Below, one piece after another: positions 1 through 8,070 of a DNA stretch of 64,000 nucleotides (its first letter is position 1; each line of letters opens with the position of its first letter). This stretch comes from Pseudomonas sp. Teo4. GTDB lineage: Bacteria > Pseudomonadota > Gammaproteobacteria > Pseudomonadales > Pseudomonadaceae. The notes below the pieces were generated by a model that saw only the letters and a program-made list of their open reading frames with translations, made no database searches and was not told the origin of the DNA. Both the position numbers and the translations under genes were made by a program. The DNA lies in NCBI RefSeq assembly GCF_034387475.1, contig NZ_JAXCIL010000001.1, forward strand, positions 2,542,001 to 2,606,000. Direction: 5' to 3'.

Positions 1-1
1 A

Positions 2-973
2 TCTGATTTGGTGTTTGGTATCGGCAATCGCTGGGCCAACCGCCACACCGGTTCTGTCGACGTCTACACAAAAGGCCGCAAGTTCGTGCACGTGGACATC
101 GAGCCCACTCAGATTGGCCGTGTATTTACCCCGGATCTGGGTATCGTTTCCGACGCTGGTAAAGCGCTGGACGTGTTCCTCGAGGTGGCCCGGGAATGGA
201 AAGCCGCTGGCAAGCTGAAATGCCGCCAAGCCTGGTTGGAGAGCTGCCAGCTTCGCAAGGCCACCCTGCAGCGCAAGACACACTTCGACAACGTGCCGGT
301 CAAGCCGCAGCGCGTGTACGAAGAGATGAACCAGGTGTTCGGAAAGGACACCTGCTACATCAGCACCATCGGCCTGTCGCAGATTGCCGGCGCGCAATTC
401 CTGCACGTGTACAAGCCACGCCATTGGATCAACTGTGGCCAGGCCGGCCCTCTTGGCTGGACGATTCCCGCCGCGCTGGGCGTTGTCAAAGCTGATCCAA
501 GCCGGAATGTGGTCGCACTGTCGGGTGACTACGACTTCCAGTTCATGATCGAAGAACTGGCGGTGGGTGCACAGTTCAACCTGCCGTACGTCCACGTTTT
601 GGTGAACAACGCCTACTTGGGCTTGATCCGCCAAGCCCAGCGCGGCTTCGACATGGACTACTGCGTGCAACTGGCGTTCGAGAACATCAACTCGAGCGAG
701 GCCAGCAACTATGGCGTCGATCATGTCGCCGTTGTCGAGGGCTTGGGCTGCAAGGCCCTCCGCGTATCCGAGCCACATGAAATCGCTCCTGCTCTGCGTC
801 AGGCACAACGAATGGCTCGCGAGTACCGCGTACCTGTAGTGGTTGAAGTGATTCTCGAGCGTGTGACCAACATTTCCATGGGCACCGAGATCGATGCAAT
901 CAACGAGTTCGAGGAGCTGGCAGTATTCGCTAGCGACGCCCCTACCTCGATTATCCCGCTGAGCAAATCCTGA
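2..973 (+). CDS. gcl: Glyoxylate carboligase (tartronate-semialdehyde synthase), 5' end cut by the window
   Basis: This thiamine diphosphate enzyme joins two glyoxylates into tartronate semialdehyde and CO2. The reading frame is open from base 2, so only about 323 C-terminal residues of a roughly 590-residue enzyme are seen. The visible part holds the central cofactor domain and the C-terminal ThDP-binding domain. The latter shows the GDYDFQ...NNAYLG pattern that binds the diphosphate and metal, followed by the [13 protein letters not shown] stretch typical of Gcl. The N-terminal domain with the catalytic region is outside the window. It is followed after 19 bp by hyi and then glxR, the usual order for glyoxylate assimilation to glycerate. 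The assignment is firm. Confidence 0.95.
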   Translation, partial: SDLVFGIGNRWANRHTGSVDVYTKGRKFVHVDIEPTQIGRVFTPDLGIVSDAGKALDVFLEVAREWKAAGKLKCRQAWLESCQLRKATLQRKTHFDNVPVKPQRVYEEMNQVFGKDTCYISTIGLSQIAGAQFLHVYKPRHWINCGQAGPLGWTIPAALGVVKADPSRNVVALSGDYDFQFMIEELAVGAQFNLPYVHVLVNNAYLGLIRQAQRGFDMDYCVQLAFENINSSEASNYGVDHVAVVEGLGCKALRVSEPHEIAPALRQAQRMAREYRVPVVVEVILERVTNISMGTEIDAINEFEELAVFASDAPTSIIPLSKS

Positions 974-992
974 GAATCTTGAGGGAATCAAA

Positions 993-1775
993 ATGCCCCG
1001 TTTAGCAGCCAATCTTTCAATGTTGTTCACCGAGCATGATTTTCTTGCTCGCTTCGGTGCCGCCGCCAGTGCTGGCTTCAGCGGTGTTGAATATCTGTTC
1101 CCCTACGACTTCACTGCGGAACAGATTTGGCAGCAGCTCGAAAAGCATAACCTCTCTCAAGTGCTCTTCAACCTGCCAGCAGGTAATTGGGCCAATGGTG
1201 AGCGCGGCATTGCCTGCCTGCCAGATCGTGTCGAAGAGTTCCAATCAGGCGTAGAAAAGGCCATTGCTTACGCAAAGGTACTGGGCAATCGTCAGATCAA
1301 TTGCCTGGCAGGAATTGCCCCTGCAGGTGTTGATGCGGAGCTTTTGGAAAAGACCTTCGTCAGCAATCTGAAGTACGCCGCAGACAAGCTGAAAGCTGCC
1401 GGAATCCGCCTGGTCATGGAGATGATCAACACCCGTGACATTCCGGGTTTCTATCTCAATACAACCAAGCAGGCCTTGGAGATCCAGGCAAAGGTTGGGA
1501 GCGACAACCTGTTCCTGCAGTACGACATCTACCACATGCAGATCATGGAGGGAGACCTGGCCCGCACCATGGAATCCAATCTCCAGCTGATCAATCACAT
1601 CCAGCTCGCAGACAACCCGGGTCGACACGAACCGGGCACCGGCGAAATCAACTATCGCTTCCTGTTCGAGCACCTGGATCGAATCGGTTATCAAGGTTGG
1701 GTGGGGGCGGAGTACAAACCATTGACCACGACCGAAGCGGGTCTGGGCTGGCTCAAAACCCACAATGTGATCTAA
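993..1775 (+). CDS. hyi: Hydroxypyruvate isomerase
   Basis: A 260-residue xylose-isomerase-like TIM-barrel protein that interconverts hydroxypyruvate and tartronate semialdehyde. E. coli Hyi has 258 residues. The start MPRLAANLSMLFTEHDFL and the metal-site strands EMINTRD, QYDIYHMQ, HIQLADNPGRHEPGTGEI and GAEYKP are characteristic. The ATG has a GAGGG ribosome site 7 bp upstream. It lies between gcl and glxR in one operon and should act together with them. A pair of small hairpins follows it before glxR. Confidence 0.93.
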   Translation: MPRLAANLSMLFTEHDFLARFGAAASAGFSGVEYLFPYDFTAEQIWQQLEKHNLSQVLFNLPAGNWANGERGIACLPDRVEEFQSGVEKAIAYAKVLGNRQINCLAGIAPAGVDAELLEKTFVSNLKYAADKLKAAGIRLVMEMINTRDIPGFYLNTTKQALEIQAKVGSDNLFLQYDIYHMQIMEGDLARTMESNLQLINHIQLADNPGRHEPGTGEINYRFLFEHLDRIGYQGWVGAEYKPLTTTEAGLGWLKTHNVI

Positions 1776-1789
1776 GCACCTTAGTGCAA

Positions 1790-1836
1790 GTGCGATCTCT
1801 AAGGGATCGCACACCTAATTGCGGCAAAGCCGCAAT
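1790..1836 (+). other. Tandem hairpins between hyi and glxR
   Basis: Two perfect stem-loops lie in the 77-bp gap. GTGCGATC (1790-1797) pairs with GATCGCAC (1805-1812), and ATTGCGGC (1818-1825) pairs with GCCGCAAT (1829-1836). There is no U-run, so they look like mRNA-stability or processing elements inside the operon rather than terminators. The glxR ribosome site (AAGGAG) follows directly. Confidence 0.6.
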
Positions 1837-1852
1837 CCGTAAGGAGTGAATC

Positions 1853-2746
1853 ATGGCTAAAGTTGGCTTCATCGGCACAGGCATCATGGGTCGCCCCATG
1901 GCCTTGAACCTGCAGAAAGCAGGTCACCAAGTCTACGTTTCGACCCACCACAGCTCAGCACCAGATGACCTTGTCAACGCAGGTGCGATCAGCCTGGCTA
2001 ACCCCAAAGAGGTTGCCCAGGAGACTGAAGTCATCATTGTGATGGTGCCAGACACCCCTCAAGTAGAGAGCGTTCTGTTTGGGGAAAATGGCGTTGCAGC
2101 AGGCATCGGCCCAAACAAGATCGTCATCGATATGAGCTCGATCTCGCCGACCGCCACCAAAGTGTTTGCAGAGAAGATTAATGCCACAGGTGCGAGCTAC
2201 CTCGATGCACCGGTGTCTGGTGGTGAAGTGGGAGCCAAAGCCGGCACACTCAGCATCATGGTGGGCGGTTCTCAGGCAGCATTCGACCGTGCTTACCCTC
2301 TGTTCGAAGTGATGGGCAAAAACATCAATCGCGTGGGCGCCAATGGCGACGGCCAAACCGCCAAGGTGGCCAACCAGATCATCGTTGCTCTGAACATCCA
2401 GGCGGTCAGCGAAGCGCTGCTGTTCGCGTCCAAGAACGGAGCTGACCCAGCCAAGGTTCGCGAGGCGCTCATGGGTGGCTTCGCTTCCTCGAAGATTCTT
2501 GAGGTTCACGCAGAGCGCATGATAAAGGGAACCTTCGACCCAGGCTTCCGCATCAACCTGCACCAGAAAGATCTGAATCTAGCTCTGCTGGGCGCTAAGG
2601 AACTTGGGCTGAACCTGCCAAATACGTCGAACGCACAGCAGGTGTTTAGTACCTGTGTCGCCCTGGGGGGCGGTGAGTGGGATCATTCCGCGTTGATCAA
2701 AGGCTTGGAGCATATGGCGAATTTCTCGATTCGCGATAAGCGCTAA
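1853..2746 (+). CDS. glxR: Tartronate semialdehyde reductase (2-hydroxy-3-oxopropionate reductase)
   Basis: A 297-residue beta-hydroxyacid dehydrogenase that reduces tartronate semialdehyde to D-glycerate with NAD(P)H. The N-terminus KVGFIGTGIMGRPMALNL is the Rossmann dinucleotide site. DAPVSGGEVGAKAGTLSIMVGG is the family substrate-binding signature, and the Lys in GQTAKVANQ is the expected catalytic lysine. The C-terminal half is the all-helical dimer domain. A strong AAGGAGTG ribosome site precedes the ATG. In P. putida KT2440 I recall that the genes after glxR are a glycerate kinase/TtuD type gene and pykF. Here the operon ends and glcC-glcDEF follow instead. Confidence 0.93.
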   Translation: MAKVGFIGTGIMGRPMALNLQKAGHQVYVSTHHSSAPDDLVNAGAISLANPKEVAQETEVIIVMVPDTPQVESVLFGENGVAAGIGPNKIVIDMSSISPTATKVFAEKINATGASYLDAPVSGGEVGAKAGTLSIMVGGSQAAFDRAYPLFEVMGKNINRVGANGDGQTAKVANQIIVALNIQAVSEALLFASKNGADPAKVREALMGGFASSKILEVHAERMIKGTFDPGFRINLHQKDLNLALLGAKELGLNLPNTSNAQQVFSTCVALGGGEWDHSALIKGLEHMANFSIRDKR

Positions 2747-2752
2747 GGGACA

Positions 2753-2792
2753 GCTAGGCTGGGTAGTAGTCCGCGCTACTGCCTAGCCTAGC
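2753..2792. terminator. Bidirectional terminator between glxR and glcC
   Basis: A 17-bp stem with two mismatches (2753-2769 with 2776-2792) has the loop TCCGCG and is followed on the plus strand by a TAATTTTCTTT tract. It sits in the convergent gap between glxR and glcC and probably ends transcription of both. Confidence 0.7.
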
Positions 2793-2875
2793 GACCTAAT
2801 TTTCTTTCCATCTCCCCTTCTCCAAACCCTCCTCACTACATCGCCGACACTTCCAGTCGCCTTACGGCCCATCTG

Positions 2876-3655
2876 TCAGTGCCATCCCTCAAATCGCATC
2901 GTCGCTCGTACCAATCTTTGCTCTTCATCCTCGATATCTCGAAGACTGTCTCGAACACCATGAATGTGGTCGCGCGCAGCTCGCTGAGCCTGCTCGGGAA
3001 GCTGCTCCATCACCGCGTGATAAAGCCGTGAATGCTGCCTATCAATCTGACGCTTTTGCGCAGGACGACAGTAGAGATTGTTGACGGACGCGAAGACCGT
3101 ACTCAGGGTTAGCTCGCTTAAGCCTTGCAGTGTGTGAACGAGGACGGGGTTGTGAGAGGCTTCACTGATGGATCTATGAAAAGCGTGATCTAGCCTAGCT
3201 TGTTCCTTCGCATCATGATGCTGAGGATCTGAATGCGCGGAGAGCATCTCTTCGTAACACTTACGAATCAGCAACCGATCGACATCCGTGGCCCTGAGCG
3301 CAGCAAGCCTTGCAGATTCACCTTCGAGCAAGGCTCTCACCTCGAGCAGATCGTAAAGGGTTCTTCGTTGAGAGCTAAAGAGATACATCATCGGCTGGGT
3401 GGCTTCGGTATTGGAAAGATCCGCCACGAACGAGCCACGGCCATGCTCGGTGTCGATAATCCCTCTACCACGAAGAATCCTGAGTCCTTCGCGAAGCGCT
3501 GAGCGTGAGCAGCCCATTTTGGCCATCAGACGTCGCTCAGAGGGTAGCGCCTGGCCAACCTTGATCACACCATCGACGATCAACCGCTCAATGCGTTCGG
3601 CTACCTGGTCAGCGACTTGGGTTTTTTCTTGTTTGCCCGAGTGCGAATTTTCCAT
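2876..3655 (-). CDS. glcC: GntR/FadR-family regulator of glycolate utilisation, GlcC
   Basis: A 259-residue GntR-family regulator with an N-terminal winged helix (PSERRLMAKMGCSRSALREGLRILRGRGII, about residues 40-75) and a FadR/PdhR-type FCD ligand domain. It is divergent from glcDEF, as GlcC is in E. coli and Pseudomonas, where the effector is glycolate. I start it at the ATG at 3655, with AGGAG 5 bp upstream, rather than at the TTG one codon earlier. One of two identical palindromes lies just upstream of its own start, which suggests autoregulation. Confidence 0.88.
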   Translation of the reverse strand: MENSHSGKQEKTQVADQVAERIERLIVDGVIKVGQALPSERRLMAKMGCSRSALREGLRILRGRGIIDTEHGRGSFVADLSNTEATQPMMYLFSSQRRTLYDLLEVRALLEGESARLAALRATDVDRLLIRKCYEEMLSAHSDPQHHDAKEQARLDHAFHRSISEASHNPVLVHTLQGLSELTLSTVFASVNNLYCRPAQKRQIDRQHSRLYHAVMEQLPEQAQRAARDHIHGVRDSLRDIEDEEQRLVRATMRFEGWH

Positions 3656-3670
3656 CAAGACTCCTGAGGA

Positions 3671-3683
3671 CTGGTACGACCAG
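3671..3683. promoter_or_regulatory. Predicted GlcC operator 1
   Basis: CTGGTACGACCAG is an exact reverse complement of the second site at 3766-3778. The TGGT-N5-ACCA form is the FadR/PdhR/GlcC-type operator layout. It lies 16 bp upstream of the glcC start codon. Confidence 0.75.
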
Positions 3684-3741
3684 CCGTAAATTGCAGGATG
3701 ACGCGGCTTATTTTATCCCCCGCATGACCTGAGCCATAGGA

Positions 3742-3757
3742 ACTTCGTTATCGAAGT
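3742..3757. promoter_or_regulatory. Short palindrome in the glcC-glcD control region
   Basis: ACTTCG (3742-3747) and CGAAGT (3752-3757) form a perfect inverted repeat around TTAT, 8 bp from the second GlcC site. It may bind another regulator or be chance. I do not recognise it. Confidence 0.3.
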
Positions 3758-3765
3758 CCTAAAAA

Positions 3766-3778
3766 CTGGTCGTACCAG
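3766..3778. promoter_or_regulatory. Predicted GlcC operator 2
   Basis: CTGGTCGTACCAG is the exact reverse complement of the site at 3671-3683, 95 bp away centre to centre (about nine helical turns). This spacing would allow a looped repressor or activator to control both divergent promoters. It lies about 130 bp upstream of the glcD start. Confidence 0.75.
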
Positions 3779-3905
3779 AGCGCGTGGTCGTCGACATGAT
3801 GGAAACACCCGCTCAGTGTTGGATTCGCCCCTGGCTCCTGCCAGACGTAATCTATTTGAGACAGGGGCAAAGCACACAAGAATAAAAGCCTAACGCGAGA
3901 GCGCG

Positions 3906-5405
3906 ATGAACATTCTCCATGATGAGCGTGTCGATGGTGCATTGCCCAACGTCGACAAAGACCACGTGTTAAATCAGCTATCAACCGCGATACCTGATCT
4001 TGAAATTCTGTCTTCCCCAGAAGAGCTCAGACCCTACGAATGCGATGGCCTGTCAGCCTATCGGGTCATGCCTCTGCTGGTCGTAATCCCGACCAGAATC
4101 GACCAAGTGCAAACCATCCTGAGAACCTGCTTTGAGCTCCGCGTCCCCGTGGTAGCTCGTGGCGCTGGGACAGGCCTGTCAGGTGGAGCTTTGCCTCACG
4201 AACGCGGCATTCTCCTCGTGATGGCAAGATTCAACCAGATCATTGAGGTGAATCCGCATGGTCGGTTTGCGAAGGTTCAGCCAGGCGTTCGCAACCTGGC
4301 TATCTCTCAAGCAGCAGCACCATTTGGCTTGTACTACGCGCCCGATCCGTCATCACAGATTGCGTGTTCCATCGGAGGGAACGTAGCTGAAAACGCAGGC
4401 GGTGTGCATTGCCTGAAATACGGACTGACTGTTAACAACATCCTGAAGGTCGACATCCTCACGATCGAGGGAGAGGCGATTACGCTGGGTAGCGATGCAT
4501 TAGATTGCCCTGGTCTCGACCTGCTAGCCCTCTTCACAGGTTCTGAAGGAATGCTAGGCGTCATCACGGAAGTGACGGTTAAGCTTCTTCCGAAACCTCA
4601 GGTCGCGCGAGTACTACTTGCAAGCTTCGACTCAGTCAAAAAGGCAGGAGCAGCAGTCGCAGACATCATCGCCGCCGGCATCATCCCAGGTGGACTGGAG
4701 ATGATGGACAACCTCTCTATTCGGGCAAGCGAGGACTTCATTCATGCAGGCTATCCCGTTGACGCCGCAGCCATGTTGCTTTGCGAGCTAGACGGCGTTG
4801 AAGAAGATGTGCAGGAAGATTGCGACCGAGTAAAAACACTACTGGAGCTAGCGGGAGCGACTGAAGTCCGAGTTGCACGCGATGAGGCAGAGCGCACGCG
4901 TTTTTGGGCCGGTAGGAAGAATGCCTTCCCTGCAGTGGGGCGTATCTCTCCCGACTACTACTGCATGGACGGCACTATTCCGCGTCGACAGCTCCCACGT
5001 GTACTCAACGGGATTGAGGAGCTGTCCAACGAGTACGGTCTACGAGTGGCCAACGTATTCCATGCGGGCGACGGAAACATGCATCCGCTGATCCTCTTCG
5101 ATGCCAACCAGGAAGGCGAGCAGGAGCGAGCCGAAGCGCTCGGAGGAAAAATCCTTGAGCTCTGCGTTGAGGTGGGCGGGAGCATCACAGGCGAGCATGG
5201 CGTTGGACGAGAAAAAATCAACCAAATGTGCGCCCAGTTCAATGGTGACGAAATCACCCTGATGCACGCAGTGAAACATGCCTTCGATCAACACAATTTG
5301 CTCAATCCAGGAAAGAACATCCCAACACTCAATCGATGTGCTGAGTTCGGCTCAATGCACATCCACCACGGCAACCTGCCCTTTCCTGAGTTGGAGCGAT
5401 TCTGA
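3906..5405 (+). CDS. glcD: Glycolate oxidase subunit GlcD (FAD-linked)
   Basis: The 499-residue flavoprotein subunit of membrane-associated glycolate oxidase, which makes glyoxylate from glycolate. It has the same length as E. coli GlcD. A PCMH FAD-binding domain (VVARGAGTGLSGGALPH, about residues 80-96) is followed by the FAD-oxidase C domain with VFHAGDGNMHPLILFD and GSITGEHGVGREK. The stop codon overlaps the glcE start by one base (TGATG), so the two are translationally coupled. Glyoxylate formed here would feed gcl-hyi-glxR upstream. Confidence 0.95.
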   Translation: MNILHDERVDGALPNVDKDHVLNQLSTAIPDLEILSSPEELRPYECDGLSAYRVMPLLVVIPTRIDQVQTILRTCFELRVPVVARGAGTGLSGGALPHERGILLVMARFNQIIEVNPHGRFAKVQPGVRNLAISQAAAPFGLYYAPDPSSQIACSIGGNVAENAGGVHCLKYGLTVNNILKVDILTIEGEAITLGSDALDCPGLDLLALFTGSEGMLGVITEVTVKLLPKPQVARVLLASFDSVKKAGAAVADIIAAGIIPGGLEMMDNLSIRASEDFIHAGYPVDAAAMLLCELDGVEEDVQEDCDRVKTLLELAGATEVRVARDEAERTRFWAGRKNAFPAVGRISPDYYCMDGTIPRRQLPRVLNGIEELSNEYGLRVANVFHAGDGNMHPLILFDANQEGEQERAEALGGKILELCVEVGGSITGEHGVGREKINQMCAQFNGDEITLMHAVKHAFDQHNLLNPGKNIPTLNRCAEFGSMHIHHGNLPFPELERF

Positions 5406-6457
5406 TGCAATACGATCACGACAACAGCGCGGATCTGCTTGAGCAGGTCAACTACGCGCTAAACGAAGACATCCCCCTTCGCATCCAGGGCAGCAACAGC
5501 AAGCATATGCTGGGCGGCCATGTCTCAGGCGAAGTCTTGGACACACGCATTCATCGCGGCATCGTCAATTACGATCCGACCGAACTGGTCATCACAGCCC
5601 GCGCAGGCACGTCACTGTGGGAAATTGAAGCAGCACTGGATCACGCCGGTCAGATGCTTCCATTCGAGCCGCCACATTTCGGGCCTGAGGCGACAGTCGG
5701 CGGCATGGTGGCATCCGGGCTGTCGGGCCCACGTCGCCCTTGGGCCGGCGCAGTGAGAGATTACGTACTCGGTGTTCAAGTGATCATCGGCAACGGCAAA
5801 CTCTTACGCTTCGGCGGTGAGGTCATGAAGAACGTCGCAGGGTATGACCTCTCCAGATTGATGGCAGGGAGCTTTGGCAGTCTTGGCGTCATCACCGAAG
5901 TCTCACTGAAAGTGCTGCCTAAACCTCGGGCATCTGCCAGTTTATCGCTGGAGATGGATCCCGCCCAAGCTCTGGCAAACCTGGCTCGATGGGGCCAGCA
6001 GCCTATCCCAATCAGCGCCGCATGCCATGATGGTACGCAGCTGCACCTACGTGTAGAAGGTGGAGACGGCTCTGTTAAATCGGCGCTAAGCATGCTCGGA
6101 GGTGAGCCCCTCGAAAATGACTTTTGGAGAGACCTACGCGAACACAACATTGATTTCTTTAAAAGCGAAGAACCGTTGTGGCGGGTATCTGTACCAAGCA
6201 ATGTCTCCCCATACATGCTCCCCGGCAAGCAAATTCTTGATTGGGGAGGATGCCAACGCTGGCTCAAACTTTCTGAAAGCGCAGAGGAAATTCGTGAAGT
6301 TGTAGAGCACTTAGGTGGTCATGCAACTTGCTACTCCCAAAGCGAGTCATCCCTGCATCCGGTTTCCAAGGTACTGATGAAGTACCAGAAAATCCTGAAG
6401 AACCAGTTCGATCCTCAGAACATTTTCAACCCTGGCCGTATCAGTTCGGAGGCGTAA
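5405..6457 (+). CDS. glcE: Glycolate oxidase subunit GlcE
   Basis: A 350-residue FAD-binding subunit of glycolate oxidase, the same length as the E. coli protein. It has a shorter PCMH domain (GGMVASGLSGPRRPWAGAVRDYVLGV; GGEVMKNVAGYDLSRLMAGSFGSLGVITEVSLK) and the C-terminal NPGRISSEA. It is coupled to glcD by a one-base overlap. GlcF starts 8 bp after its stop, with the GGAGG ribosome site inside the last glcE codons. Confidence 0.94.
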   Translation: MQYDHDNSADLLEQVNYALNEDIPLRIQGSNSKHMLGGHVSGEVLDTRIHRGIVNYDPTELVITARAGTSLWEIEAALDHAGQMLPFEPPHFGPEATVGGMVASGLSGPRRPWAGAVRDYVLGVQVIIGNGKLLRFGGEVMKNVAGYDLSRLMAGSFGSLGVITEVSLKVLPKPRASASLSLEMDPAQALANLARWGQQPIPISAACHDGTQLHLRVEGGDGSVKSALSMLGGEPLENDFWRDLREHNIDFFKSEEPLWRVSVPSNVSPYMLPGKQILDWGGCQRWLKLSESAEEIREVVEHLGGHATCYSQSESSLHPVSKVLMKYQKILKNQFDPQNIFNPGRISSEA

Positions 6458-6465
6458 GGCATCAT

Positions 6466-7737
6466 ATGCAAACTTTACTTAGCCAAGATGCCAAGAACCT
6501 GCCAAGAGCTGAAGAGGCTGAAAAAATCCTGCGCTCCTGTGTGCATTGTGGTTTTTGCACAGCAACATGTCCGACCTATCAATTATTGGGTGATGAGCTT
6601 GACGGGCCGCGAGGTCGTATCTATCTCATCAAGCAAGTACTAGAAGGCAACGAGGTAACCGCTAAGACCCAAGCGCACCTGGATCGATGTTTGTCATGTC
6701 GAAACTGCGAAACGACCTGTCCCTCTGGTGTGCAATACCATAATCTGCTTGATATCGGTCGTAGCGTTGTGGAGGCCGAAGTACCACGACCTATCCTTGA
6801 GCAAGCTTTACGTGCGGGCATCCGTACAGTGATCCCCCGCCCAGCAATGTTCAAGGCCTTATGCTCGACAGGGATGGTGCTCAGACCATTGCTGCCCAAA
6901 GCATTGAAGCGCAAGATGCCTCTCTTACCCCCCCCCCCAAAACAACGACCTCGCGTACGTCACGAACGCAAGGTTTTGATATTGGAAGGCTGCGTTCAAC
7001 CAACGCTATCACCGAACACAAATGCAGCCGCCGCCAGGGTGCTTGATAGACTGGATATCTCGGTTATTAACGCCACACAAGCAGGGTGCTGTGGTGCTGT
7101 TGACTATCACCTAAATGCTCAAGAAAAAGGTCTTGAACGGGCCAAAAGAAACATCGATGCATGGTGGCCCGCAATACAGAATGGGGTTGAAGCAATTGTT
7201 CAAACGGCGAGCGGATGCGGGGCATTCGTGCGTGACTACGGCCACTTGTTGGAGGGCGATGCCCTCTATGCAGAAAAAGCACGGATCGTAAGCTCTCTTG
7301 CCAAGGATCTTGCTGAGATCATTCGGGCGGAACCGATAGAAAGCTTGAAAATTAGCGCAAGCCAGCGCATCGCGTTCCACTGCCCTTGCACCCTTCAACA
7401 TGCACAAAAATTGGGAGGCGCAGTGGAAGATATCCTCACCCGCGTGGGCTTCACAATGACAACTGTTCCAGATGGCCATCTATGCTGTGGGTCTGCGGGT
7501 ACGTATTCGATCACACAACCCGAGATATCTATTCAGTTGCGCGATCAGAAACTCAAGGCATTGGAAAGTGGAAATCCCGACCAAATCGTCACAGCGAATA
7601 TCGGCTGCCAAACCCACTTAAGTGGCGCCAGTAAAAAAACAGTAAAACATTGGATTGAGATCATCGAAGAAGGACTGAATCCAGAATCAATCACTCAAAA
7701 AATCAAGCCGGAGGAAATGTTCCCGCCTTTTAGCTAA
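6466..7737 (+). CDS. glcF: Glycolate oxidase iron-sulfur subunit GlcF
   Basis: A 423-residue iron-sulfur subunit that passes electrons from GlcDE to the membrane quinone pool. Two 4Fe-4S motifs are visible: CVHCGFCTATCP (Cys25, 28, 31, 35) and CLSCRNCETTCP (Cys75, 78, 81, 85). Two CCG domains follow (AGCCGAVDYH and HLCCGSAGTY). The ATG at 6466 with GGAGG at 6448-6452 is the start. An upstream in-frame start at 6328 would lie inside glcE and is not credible. Residues 155-158 (four prolines) are encoded by an 11-base C run. No glcG or glcB follows. Confidence 0.94.
   Translation: MQTLLSQDAKNLPRAEEAEKILRSCVHCGFCTATCPTYQLLGDELDGPRGRIYLIKQVLEGNEVTAKTQAHLDRCLSCRNCETTCPSGVQYHNLLDIGRSVVEAEVPRPILEQALRAGIRTVIPRPAMFKALCSTGMVLRPLLPKALKRKMPLLPPPPKQRPRVRHERKVLILEGCVQPTLSPNTNAAAARVLDRLDISVINATQAGCCGAVDYHLNAQEKGLERAKRNIDAWWPAIQNGVEAIVQTASGCGAFVRDYGHLLEGDALYAEKARIVSSLAKDLAEIIRAEPIESLKISASQRIAFHCPCTLQHAQKLGGAVEDILTRVGFTMTTVPDGHLCCGSAGTYSITQPEISIQLRDQKLKALESGNPDQIVTANIGCQTHLSGASKKTVKHWIEIIEEGLNPESITQKIKPEEMFPPFS
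6928..6938 (+). repeat. Mononucleotide C tract (11 C) inside glcF
   Basis: Eleven consecutive C followed by AAAA lie within the coding region (Leu-Leu-Pro-Pro-Pro-Pro-Lys). The frame is intact as read. Tracts this long are prone to replication slippage and sequencing error, and a one-base change would truncate GlcF after its Fe-S domains. Confidence 0.85.
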
Positions 7738-7752
7738 ACACACACAAGCAAT

Positions 7753-7802
7753 GCAAGCCAAGAAAGCGGAATTAGTCACTGACGCCTTCAATCTTGGCTT
7801 GC
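7753..7802. other. Ten-base inverted repeat downstream of glcF
   Basis: GCAAGCCAAG (7753-7762) is the exact complement of CTTGGCTTGC (7793-7802), with a 30-base spacer. It begins 16 bp after glcF. It could be a large-loop terminator or part of a control region for the next gene. There is no clear U-run. The rest of the gap up to 8070 shows nothing else I recognise. Confidence 0.35.
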
Positions 7803-8070
7803 ACTAAGACTCGCAACAACAACCACTTGATAAAATTACATTATCAGCACTGAACAACAATGAAGTTCAATAGTAAATCCTGTACCTCTTTAAGACTGTG
7901 CACCCATGTGATAATTTTCGCCCGAGTCGAGGTCACAGGCACAAAACCCACAAAAGCCTTGAACACGCTTACCCAATCTTAGCCAGCTTTGAGCGCCTAA
8001 AACCAAACCGTACTCGTGGAGTTTTACCTCTGCAGTGCGGCTTTGTTCGTTACCTTGTGAGGTGTGTGCT

